Position numbers and translations under genes: made by a program. The notes below the pieces were generated by a model that saw nothing but the letters and a program-made list of their open reading frames with translations, did no database searches and was not told the origin of the DNA. A stretch of DNA of 64,000 nucleotides. Origin: Sphaerulina vaccinii (taxonomy: Eukaryota; Ascomycota; Dothideomycetes; Mycosphaerellales; Mycosphaerellaceae). The stretch's first letter is position 1. Each line of letters begins with the position of its first letter. Positions 50,801 through 62,211 of this stretch are shown here, piece by piece. Location of the stretch: NCBI GenBank assembly GCA_022570795.1, contig JAKUDP010000003.1, positions 1,240,001-1,304,000 of the forward strand, read 5' to 3'.

Positions 50801-53800
50801 TACTTTTATAAATCGAAGTTCTAGTCTAGATAGAATTCTATAAAGCTACGAAAGTCTACTTCTATTAGTAAGTCTATAGACTTTATTATAGTATATTAGA
50901 GAATATTATTTTCCTTTTCTACTATACTAATAGATCTAGATACTTCTAATAGTAAGTATAATAGATAGATACTATTAGCTTTATAGAAAGATTTAGTAAG
51001 CTTAGTAATATAGTACTTACTAGAATTATAGAATATAGCTATTAGTACTAGGTAGTAGTTTAGATAGAAAGCTAGTATATAGATAGTATCTTTAGCTTTA
51101 TTACTAGGCAAAGCTATAGTAAAGAATATTCTATTAAAATAGTTAATAAAGTTTAGAATCTATTAGTTTTCTCTAGTAGTTATTAGAAATAGTCTAATCT
51201 AATCTATACTAAATAGCTACTATAGTTCTATTACTTCGATAAGTAGTTAAGGCTACGACTTAGTTCTATTTATATATCTAGTATATTAAATATAGCCGAG
51301 AATATAGATATAGACGTCTAAAGTAATATTAGGCTAGTATATAAATAAAAGCTTTTTAAAAGTAATATCTATATAGAAGTATTCTTACTTATTATAGATA
51401 TATTATAGTAGTATATCTATCTTCTTAGAGACTAGATATATAGCCTATAGTACTTCTTTATATTTCTACTATAGTAGTTTGCCTAATTATTTATTATAGT
51501 AGTAATAAGCTACTTTTTTTTTAAAAGCTACCTATTTAGCTATATCTATAGATAGAAGTTCTCTAGTTCTATAGTACTAATATATATTACTATACTATAG
51601 TAACTCTATAAAGTCGGAGTTATCTATAGCCTATATACTAGCTACTATAGAAAAGGTCGTCTAGCCTACTAGATAGATTATATTATTACTATCTAGTATT
51701 AAAATAGAGTCTATACTATATATTTAATAGATTTTTACTATTTTTATAAAAAGTTACTTTAGAATATTTTAGTAACTTCTCTTTCTACTCTTCTAATACT
51801 ATTTATTACTAATAGAATAGCTTTTAATCTCTTTAGTAAGTATTTTAATTAATAGTATTTTAATTTTTTTTTTATTTATCGAATTTAAAAATAGTTCTAG
51901 ACAAGCTATTTATAGTAGTATTTTTGTAGCTAGCGATCTATTCTAGATAAATACTAAGTATATATAGCTTCTAAACCTACTAGAAGTAGATATTTTTATA
52001 AGTATTAGAGTTAAAGAAACTTTCTAAAAGTTTCTAGTTATAGAATATTATAAATACTTTATTAGTTTATATCTAGTACTTAAACTTTATTATACTATAG
52101 ACAATTACTAGTAGTTCGTACTTATATATATTATAGTTTCTTTTAGTCTTAGTAAATCTAAATAAGTTATACTATAGTAGTTATTCTTTACTATTCTAGA
52201 TCTATATAATAATAATCTCTACTCTACTACTAGAAGTATTAGTATATATATAGTATAGTAGTTTCGAGTTATAGCTAAATATAGCTACTACTATATAGTA
52301 TAGTTTCTTAAAAAGATTAAAGAAAAGTTCTTAAACTAAGTTCTATTTAAACTCTTTCTTTTCTATTAGAATAGTAAGTAGTAATATAATTTATAAAAAG
52401 TTCTTTATCTAATACTTAGTAGTTTATACTATACTAAGAAACTCTCGGATATTCTTCTAACTTTAGAATACTAGCTAAGCTTTAATTTTTTTTAGTACTT
52501 TTTTTTTAATATATATTATACTACTAAGGTAGTACTAGTAGCCTAGTATAAAGATCTTCTTTATAAATAGCTTGATTTTCCTTAGTTAGAGCTTTATCTA
52601 AGCCTAACCTAATCGAGGGAAAAAGTAGTTTTTAAAAAATATAAAGCTATACTTAAATACCTAGTTTTTAGAAATACTAGAGCCTAGAGCTATAAAGCTA
52701 TTATCTATATAGGCTATAGTTTATTATATAACCGGTTATTTTCTTCTATAGATTAGAGAGAATTCTATATTAGATAGTAGTATTACTCTAAGAATAATAT
52801 ATATTAACTTAGTTATAGTAAAAAAAGAAGTTCTATAATTTTAGAGTATATAGATAGGTTAGTATTACTCTATATCTAGTATAGTAAAAGCTAGTAGATA
52901 CCGGTCTTCCGAGTATATAGGTACCGACTAGTATATATACTTTATATCGAACTAAAAGAAAACTTTATATAATAGATTAGATAGAAAGTTATATTCTACT
53001 TTCTAGAGGTATATCTAACTTCTAGATTAATTTTCGAATATCTAGTAGTAGTTAAATACTAATCTAGGCTCTTTCTAGCCTAGCTTAGAAACTATTATTA
53101 GTATAGTATTCTACTCTAATAATTGCCTATTTATATAGAATATCTTTTTATATATATTAGTATTAATATCTTTTTATATAATTTTTTATAGCTAGTATTT
53201 CTTCTATCTAGTATATTAGTATTACTTCTTACTATATAATAGTATTTCTTCTTTTAAGTAGATATAGTAGTATATTAGATCTATAGATAGAATATCTTTT
53301 AGATTTTCTATAAAGTAGTTCTAATATATTTATAAGAAAGCTTTTACTCTATTATATTATTTTTCGGTCTCTACTATAGAGCTAAGAGGTACGAATTAAT
53401 ACTTTTAGAACTACTAGTTAAAGTCTATATCTTCTAGTACTTTATTAATATCTAACTAAATTACTCTATAATTAATTAAATATAGCTATTTTGCTAGTAT
53501 ATTTACTCTAATTTTAGATACCGAGTATACTAATTTAGTAGAGTTCTAGTCTAGTAGTAGATATTATAAGTAGTAGTATATAGTTTTATATCTATAAGGA
53601 GCTAGAAGCTTAGAAGAAGTCGCTTTATATAGTTTCTATTTAAAGTAAAGTTAGTTATAGTTTACTACTTCTAGTATAGTATTCTTACTATTAGATATTA
53701 CTTTTCCTACTAGGTTTAGTAGAATCGGTAGAAGAGCTAGTACTACCTAAAGTAGTCTAGAAGGTAGAAGGTTTTAAAAAAAGATAGAAGATACTTTAGT

Positions 53801-55735
53801 AGAAGATATATTAGTATTAATACTCGACTTAGCTATAGTATCTATTTATAAAGTACTAAGCCTTTTAGAGTCCTACTTAGAACTTTTTAGTTTTTATAGT
53901 AGAGGGTAGAGTTATTATAATATATTCTACCTTACTTATCTACTAGTTTGTTAAAAGACTTAGTTAAGTATATATATAGATAAGCTAATTTATAGTAGGC
54001 TAGTAAAGCTCCTAAGCCCTCTAATAATATATTATTATTATCTAAGTTAGATTCTATAGTACCTTCTAATTCCTCGCTTTCGGATAAGACGTCTATTACT
54101 TAATTATAATTATACTATAGTATATTAGTATTATATATAGTACTAATCTTCCTAGAAGATAGTAGAATAGTAGTCTAAATAGTAGGTATAATAAGTTCTA
54201 TATACTACTTACTATATTCTAGGTCTCTAATACTAAGGCTCTTAGTATAGATATTAATCTTTATATTAATACTAAATAGCTAAAAAAAAATACTAAATAG
54301 TAGTATAAAATTTAGTAGTAGGCTACTTCTAGCTTTCTATTCGATATTACTTAGTACTACTACTATCTAGGTATAGTAGTAAATACTATTTATAGAGGTA
54401 TTAATAAATACCTAGTACTATAAAAATATAGTATTACTACTTGCTACTCCTATATAGATTTATCTAAAATCGATTTTTTAAAGATTTTAGAATATAAGTT
54501 TAAGCTTTATTACTAGTAGTATATATACTATATTTAGGTTAGAATCTTAGTTTATATAAGATAGGTATTATAGAATTAAGATATATAGACTAGTCTAGTC
54601 TTTCTATACTAGTACCTCTACTAAGAATAACTTTTTTTTTTTTTTTTAAAATAGGCTCGAAATTTTTTAGTAATTTTACTATTAGAAGCTCTATATTCTA
54701 ATTAGCCGAGATTAGACTACTTAGTTACTTTAGTTTTTAGTACTACTAAAGCTAGGTCGTCTATTATTTTAAAAGAAATTACCTAGTAGGCTATATAGTA
54801 ATCTTTACTATTAAAGTATATTTCTATATAGTAAAAATTTAAATAGAACTTCTTTCTATAAAATTTATATAGAGCTTTACTTAAGTTAATAGTATTATTT
54901 TAGAACTTTAGTAATAGCTAGAAAAGTTTCTATATATCGATATCTAACTTCTAATACTACTATATATATCTAGTTATTACTTTACTATTAACTAGTTCTT
55001 TCTCTATAAAAAACTAAATAGATTAAAGCTTTTTATAAAACTTTTTCTTTTTCTTTAGAGTAGATAGAAAAGTAGATATAAAACTAGATAGTATAGCTAG
55101 TTCTTTAGTATTTTTACTATACTTAATAAGATTATTAATATCTATAGAGTAGTAAATATAGTTCTAATATTCCTAAGTAGATAAGTATACTCTAACTATT
55201 AGATCGAAATACTACTAGTAGTTGCCTTACTCTATATAGATAGCTAGTATAATAAGCTTAGTAAAGTCTTTTTCTATTACTTTATTACTAAAGTTAGTAT
55301 AGTAGTCGATATACTTTTTATTACTTTTACTATTTAAAAAAAAAAATCTATTAGTATTCGAAAACTTAATCTAGTATTTTAGTATCTTTTTATTATTAGT
55401 ATCCTCTAGTATAAAAACTAAAAATACTTTAAAAATACTATCTAAGTTAGATTTGTTAGAAATATACCTACTATTCTCTTATTAGATACTTGCTTACTAA
55501 GTAGGTATTATAATTAAATTTACTTCTAATATAAAGCTACTATTACTAAAAACTAAGTTTTTTAAATAGTTCTATTTATTATAAAATAGTACTAGTAGGT
55601 TGCTAGAATATTTAGCTCCTCTTATAGCTTTATAGCTAATTATTCTATTTATAATATATAGAAAGTATAAGAATTTATTATACTTCTATAATCTATTTAT
55701 AACTTTTTATATATATATAGTACCTCGGCTACTTT
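44861..55735. other. Deeply RIPped block 3
   Basis: About 10.9 kb with almost no CpA/TpG. Nearly all those seen are CAA or TTG (one CTG near 47,533 is the only clear exception). On the minus strand several stretches read as former coding sequence (for example 55.05-54.64 and 51.24-50.4 kb). No LTR pair, transposase or named domain was recognised, so the original content is unknown. Confidence 0.6.
50400..51240 (-). pseudogene. Unrecognised RIPped reading frame
   Basis: The minus frame contains an uninterrupted 71-codon run (51111-50896, including PSNKAKDTIYILAFYLNYYL) and extends on both sides with mostly TAG stops: NFINYFNRIFFTIAL upstream, and ISNFDLLIALEIEELVYIFIARK downstream near 50.6 kb. 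The run has no good ATG (it begins at TTG), so it is the longest stop-free piece of a relic rather than a gene. No domain recognised. Confidence 0.35.
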
Positions 55736-56139
55736 AATAGGATATCGTAGAGGTGCATTTAGGAGGCATTGCTACCTACGGAGTACTAGAGACAGCCCTC
55801 GTATCAAACTCTAAGCGCCTATATTCTATATCTATTCGTATTATTATTTGTATTATAATATATTCTATAGTATATTATAATTCTAGCTCTCTTTTTTAAA
55901 ATAGACTTTTGTATATACTACTAGATAATATTCGAAACTTCTAGACTTACTACTACTTGTTATAATAGAGTATACTAGCTATACCTATACCGACCTCTAT
56001 ATAAAAGATAACTAGATATAATTCCTTCTCGGATTTATCTAAGGCTATAATAAGATAGTAGAGACAAAGAAGATATATAAGTATAATAAGCTTCTATAGT
56101 CGATAGCGAGAGACTAGGAAATATAAGATATAGTAAGAC
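55736..56139. other. Transition to less mutated sequence, no gene recognised
   Basis: A sudden short patch of near-normal sequence (gtgcatttaggaggcattgc, about 55,753-55,772) marks the edge of block 3. After it CpG-containing words become more frequent. Confidence 0.4.
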
Positions 56140-58220
56140 TTGTCTATAGAAATATATATTAAGCAAAGTAGGTTCTATAAACAATTAGACTTTAATACTA
56201 ATAAAGAACTTATAAAGCTTCGGCTACCTATTCTATATACCTTCTTCGTCTAGCTACTAGAGTAGAGAATAGGTATATAGTATATATCTACTTTGCAAAC
56301 CTACTAGAATACTCTATATATAGTCTATAGGGACCTTACTAGTAATTATAAATTCCTACTTAGAGTTAAGCTTAAAATAAGAGATATATACTACTCGACA
56401 AAAAAGCCTACTTTGTTACTAAGCTAATATACTATTTAGATCTAGTTGCAATTAAGCGCGAAGTATAGCCTAGAGAATAATAAAAAGCACAAGTCTATTA
56501 CTTATACTAAAGATACTTTCGAGATATTAAAAGCGCTCTAGAGCTTAAGTAAAGTAATATTTCTATATAAGTTGTAATACGCATAGCTAGTACTCCTAAT
56601 CCAACTAGTAGGACTTACTAGCAACCGACCTAATATACTAATAAAACTTCGATATAGCAATCTTATAGTAAGTCTTTTCTAAAATTCTACTTAGCTAGAT
56701 TATATACTAAGAATTCTAACTAAGTTTATATTCAAGTATATAAAGTAATACTAGAGCAAGAAAGATTAGTATATAAGTAGCTTCGCTAGTATTAACTACC
56801 TACTTATAGTAATATCTAGTAATACCTTTTATATTCTAGATATACTATATAAAGTATGTCTTCTACTCTATTCTTAGATAATTTTACTAGTAATACTATT
56901 TGCTAAATATATATTTTACCTCTAAATAGTAGCCAAATCTCTATAATAGCTATTCGAGCTATAGCTAGATCCTAGTACAAATAGTATACCTTTTTGTATC
57001 TAAGATAACTTATAGAACAAGCTATTCTTTTCGAAGATAAATATAATTATAGAAGGAGTAGAAGTATCTAAGAACAGCCTAGGTTTAGAATAGTTTTGTT
57101 CTCGACTTACTAATATTAGCGCTATAGTAGAGTTCGACTATAATATAAAGCTATACAACTTCTACTATAGTGCTAGCAAAGCTTTTGATACTAGTAGTAA
57201 GTTCTATAGATTGTCTATCGAGTATTAGATATAAGCTAAAGTTAGTAGGCTATATTAGCGACTCTTAATAGAACTAGATACTATAGTACTATAACTCCTC
57301 TATTTACTAAAAGAACTACCTACTAAGATATATTACTTAAGATACGAATGCTATCTATTATAGACTCGACTCCTAGAAAATAATAATATATATAGCTACT
57401 AGCATCTCGCGAATAATAGATCGCTATTATCTACGTCAATTATTAGATAACTAAGTACAAAGAATAGATACACAACCTATAGTAAAGCTATTTAGTAGAT
57501 ATAAAAAGTATCTAAAAAAGAAAATCAAGTCTTATTACTCTACTATAAAAAGCGTATATAGAATAGCAATCTAGCAATTCTACTAATAAGCAAGTACTAA
57601 CTATTGCAATTAGAAAAGAGCTATATACGATATATTACTTGCCTAAGTCAAGGCACAATTTGCTAAAACCTAGCCTCTAATTAATACTCAAATATAGCTA
57701 AATAGTTTAGATACTATCTTACTAGTTAAATAAAAAGTAACTATATCTTAGGTATTAATACTAGAGTACTAATATACCTTTTCTATACTTTTTACCTTCG
57801 TATCTCTAGAAGACCTTACTAAACTAGAAAAGTATATAGTAGAGATACTATGCTGCTCGGAAGCTATTAGTACTATTACTAAGCTATGCGGCCGCCGAGA
57901 GCTATCGATACCGAAGAAATATATACTAAAGGCTCCTATAGTAGTTACTATATTAGTACTAAAACTATCTTTGTTTTTATACTACTTTCTAACTTAGTAT
58001 ATCTTCTACCTAGAATAATCGGACTTTATTAATAGTTAGTAGTCGCACTTCTTCTATAGTTATATAGACCTAGGAAAGTATATAATAAAGAAATACCTAT
58101 AGTATTATAGTAAAAATATTCCTATACTCTACCTATATTTAGTATACTAGAAAATTCTTTCTAATTTAGATTATATTCGGAACTATACTAAGTAAGTATA
58201 TAGCACCTCTATATAAGAGC
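56140..58220 (+). pseudogene. DUF3435 tyrosine-recombinase-like gene with C2H2 fingers, RIPped
   Basis: Plus-strand reading shows the family's order: an N-terminal core-binding part (LYIVYRDLTSNYKFLLRVKL, about 56.31-56.37 kb), then KDTFEILKAL and the hallmark QLVGLTSNRPNILIKLRYSN (near 56.6 kb; the Arg is the first catalytic Arg context). FKYIK, LLLYSQIILLVILFAK and EGVEVSKNSLG follow to 57.1 kb, and LYNFYYSASKAFDTSS at 57.15 kb is the RPYxxRYxAGKA-type block. Near 57.97-58.2 kb are two C2H2-like patches: ligands largely turned to Tyr but spacing kept, with DYIRNYTK for DHxxNHxxxVH. Stops are mainly TAG. DUF3435 proteins are the captains of Starship giant transposons, but non-captain paralogues exist. 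Ends are approximate. Confidence 0.78.
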
Positions 58221-59671
58221 AATTCTAATAGAGAGATAGAAAGTATTATTATATATACTAGACTATAGTTTCTAGTCGATAGAACTACCTTACTTACTTA
58301 ATAAGTATATAGTATAGAGACTAGTAGCTTAAGGCTAGCCTCGTAGTCTAGCTATATCTATACGAAGACTCTAGGCCTAGCTATTATTATATATTATTAG
58401 TAGTACTACTTTAGTCCTAAGCAAAGTACAAATACTTCTTTAGATATATATAAGATAGTAATATTCTAATACTTATTCCTTAGTACTATAGGCTTATAGT
58501 AAAATCAAAATATCTAACTATAGACTACTATATACGACTCGGTTAATAAGTTTATTACTAGTTCTATCTAGATATTATATATTCTACTTCGAACTCTTCT
58601 AGGAGTATTTGTTATATAGAAGGTAGTATACTTAGAGTAGCTAGACTCTCTCCTTCTATAATAGTATTAGAACTAGCTACTAATTATTAGCCTATATAAT
58701 ATCTAAGTATATAATATACCTATACCTCTTCTCTAGCTTATAGGCTAATATTGTCTCCTATTATAAAGCGCACTATCTATTCTTTAACTAAAAATCTTAA
58801 TATTAGTAATTTCTAAAATATCTACCTAATATAGTTTGTTATTTAGAAAGTCCAAAGTATTTCTATTCTCGCTAGGTAGTATATTATTATACTAGCTTTA
58901 AATAGGCTTCCTACGACAATTTTTGATTGCACGACCTAGCTTTTTTATACTTTTTCTAAGTATTATATTAGTATATACTATAGATCGGGAGGCTTAAGTA
59001 GTACTAGTAGCCTATTTTCCCTATTAGGATCTATAGAGAGGAGAGAGGCGGCGATATTCCTAGTAACTTTCTATATAATATTAGTATAGTTTATAATATA
59101 AGTATATAGCTAGAGATACTAAAAAAACAAGTACTCTAGGTCTTCTAGTTAAAGAGCCTTCTATAGGTCGGTAGTAGTTATAGTAACTTTCTTCGAAGTT
59201 CGCTCTATATATAAATAAGAAGGTTATAGAGCTAATATTTTTACTTATACTCTTTATTATTATTATATACTCGAAAGTTATATATAGCTATTCGATAAGG
59301 ATCTCTATAATCTTATTTACTAATTTAGAGGAATAAGAGATATATATTAAAAGCTACTATACTAGACCTATTAATATTACTCTCCTATAGTAATAATAGT
59401 ATTAAATACTTGTATTTGCTTCGAGAATAATACTAATAGAAAAGTATAGATATATATATATAACTATACCGAAGCTCTACTATATATAAATATATTATAA
59501 TAATACTTTTCTATATCTATACTATAGAGAAATCTTCTTCGATATATAGACTACTAATAATAATAAATTAGAGTAAAGATAACGTAGTTGTTATTTAGGA
59601 CTAGAGTAGAATCTTAGTACTAGCAAGCTAGTTAATACTACTCCGATTAGTATCGAGTACAAAGTAGGCTA
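58221..59671. other. RIPped, partly readable sequence after the DUF3435 relic
   Basis: May include more of the DUF3435 gene's tail up to about 58.8 kb. A GC-richer patch at about 59,030-59,050 (gagaggagagaggcggcg) stands out. No independent gene recognised. Confidence 0.35.
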
Positions 59672-60000
59672 AAGCTATTACTACTAATAAAAAGAAGAAT
59701 AGAGAGAAGAAAAAGCTAGTAACAAATACTATATAATTAGAGCAAGCTAGAGCTATTATAAGTCTGCGCTATAGCTAGTATTAGTAAGAGGGTATATAGA
59801 TCGAAGCTACTTTAGTAGGTAATTATATCCGAAGCTTAGAAGTATCCTCTATTATATTCTACTAAGACTACCTATTAAGACTTATAAGAGTAGATATAGT
59901 ATTATCTATTTGTCCTCCTTCTAGAGGCTGCAACTCTACTATATTTAGAGTTATCCGACTATTTACTTTTCTCTATCTTTTTAGTATCCTACCTTACTAG
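59672..60000 (+). pseudogene. Short degraded frame, Lys-rich then mixed, unknown
   Basis: A plus frame reads through a basic stretch (NKKKNREKKKLVTN near 59.69 kb) into LEQARAIISLRYS, then IEATLVGNYIRS and VDIVLSICPPSRG to about 60.0 kb, with TAG, TAA and no frameshift. No family recognised. It could be a nuclear protein exon. Confidence 0.3.
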
Positions 60001-61380
60001 ATAATATAATAGCTACTTCTTATATATAGTTTGTATCCGACTAGTATATTCTTTTCTATTATACTCTCGTTCCTTATATACTTCTCTACTATAAAGTAGA
60101 GAGTGCTATAGATACTATTACTATACTAGTATTTAGTAATATATATATATATAATTAGTTCTATTTCTTTATCTAGATATATATTCCTAGTCTTTAGCTT
60201 AGTATCTATTACCTAGCTATTATTTATTACTTACAAGATACTACTTAGAATACTAGCTATTAGATACTTCTATTAAGTATACTTTCCTACCCTCTAGATA
60301 TATAGTATTTACTTATCTATAAGAGGTAATCGAACTTTTAGATAGTATAAGATCTATTACTCGAAGCAATTATAATACAAGCCTATCTAGCACTATCTAT
60401 AGATCAAGTCTGCTTTAGTCTATAGAGCGCGGCCGCAAATCTATAGGCAAATATAATAAATAATAGTAGAATACGCGCCGAAGCCCTATAGCTATATACT
60501 AATTCGGCTACAAACTACTATAGTTTGTTTAGATACTATAGTAGGATTATAAAATATAAAGTACTATATTTATATAATAGTAAAAGCGCCTCCTTATATA
60601 CTTGGTCTATTCTATATATAGTATTAAGTATAGACTAATAGGCTAGCGGCTAGGTAGGTAACTTATATACCTATTATTTATAGTATAGTTAAGTAGACGA
60701 CTTTCTTATCTCTTATTTGGCCTAGCAAATCGACTTAGTACTAGCAACTCTTATATATAATACTTCGGAACTACTAAATATATAAGTATAAACTAGTCGT
60801 AGATAAAATAAACTTCGGTAGGTCCTTGTTATTCGAATAGTAATAGGTAGTAGAATAACTATTATATCGAGAGTTATTATTACTACTAGCTTAAGTCTAG
60901 TAGTTAGTCTTTATATAGTCTATTACTCTAGACTAGTATAAACTATAAGTCCTACTTAATACTCTTCGACGAGTATAGGCTAGTAGCTATAGTACTTATT
61001 TTTAATACTAGTAGATATAGGCTAATATATATACTCTTTTAAATATTCTTCTTTTATAGTATATTCTTTCTACCTAATATATCCTTTCTTATTAATACGT
61101 CCTCTATTCTTAATATATCTTCTATTATAATATATCCCTTTTTATATAGTATAAATATATTATAGAGAACTTATATATATATTAATTCTAATAGAATCTT
61201 ATATACCTAATACTCTATATATAATAGCGCTAGTACGGCGTTATGCAGGTCTATATAAGAGTAGCTCGTCGATTCTATATAGGTAAAGAGGCATAGTCTT
61301 AGTAGGGGTATTTAGTCTTGCTTGCCTAACTACTTTTGTTCTCGATCTCTAACTTTCTTTACTATTATAATACTATACTT
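60001..61380. other. RIPped sequence, nothing identified
   Basis: AT-rich with scattered GC words (gcggccgc at about 60,429). No repeat pair, family or RNA seen. Confidence 0.35.
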
Positions 61381-62211
61381 AAAAGGCAGGGACCTACAGA
61401 GTACTAGCCTCGACCTAAGAAGCCTCGCTCGAGTATACTCGTCTACTACTTAGCATTATAGAGCATCTATAAAGTAGTATTAGTACTAAAGGCATACTCG
61501 AAGATCTTAGTTATTATAGGCGCTAGAGTATCGATATCTACTAGAATTCTAGATTTCTACTCTTTCTATAGCCTTTATACTTATTACAAGTTGCGAGGCG
61601 CATTCGACGCTACTATATTAGAATATACTCTAGACGAAGTAAGAACTACTATCTCGGTACTAATTAAGCAAACTACTATAGCTAAGCCTATACCTTTCTA
61701 TATAGCTCTAGATACTATATATTATCGAGTAGTCTATATATATACTTAGAACGTAGATAGTCTAGAGAGGAAGGTCGCTACTAGTACTATAGACTACGCC
61801 TTATAGGTAGTAGAGCTATATAGTTTCTTAGCCGAAATAGTATATACCCTATACCTAATCTACTACTATATATATAATCTCTAGCAACTATAGCACTCCT
61901 ACTAGGACTGCGCCGCAGAGTAGTAGAAGCGAAGTAAGTATAGGCTATACTAGCGAGGATCTAGTATTATATACCTATATATTATACTTTACTAAGAACA
62001 AGCCTTTAATAATATCGAAATTGTATAGTCTATAGAGTAGAATATATAGGAGCCTCTAGATACTCTTATTGTAGCCGATATAATATTTTGTATCTAGAGT
62101 CTTTATAATTTTACTATATATATAGCAAGGAAAGTAAATTGTTTAGAAGGGCCTACTATCTAGGTGTCCTATAGTAGGTGCCCTATATCTCAAATTGTAT
62201 TTTAACTAAAG
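61381..62211 (+). pseudogene. Sirtuin (NAD-dependent deacetylase, HST-like) relic, RIPped
   Basis: One plus frame from about 61,441 to the TAA near 62,209 carries sirtuin motifs in order and spacing. IIGARVSIS (GAGxS expected; GGA to AGA at a TpG) is followed by ILDFYSFYSLY (the PDFRS..LY block) and IAKPIPFYIALDTI (the KPxxxH block). Then TxNVDSLERK has TAG where TQNxD has Gln, VVELYSFLAEIVYTLY stands for the LHGS and first zinc Cys pair, and later come LYxEQAFN, DTLIVADIIF (the VxGTS block) and a VSYSRCP-like NRDP block. The frame holds without indels for about 250 codons. Spacing and the LDTI/NVDS context suggest the fungal HST3/HST4-like class. Several CAA codons remain while CAG is now TAG. 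Catalytic His is Tyr and zinc Cys are Tyr, so no enzyme could be made. Confidence 0.75.
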
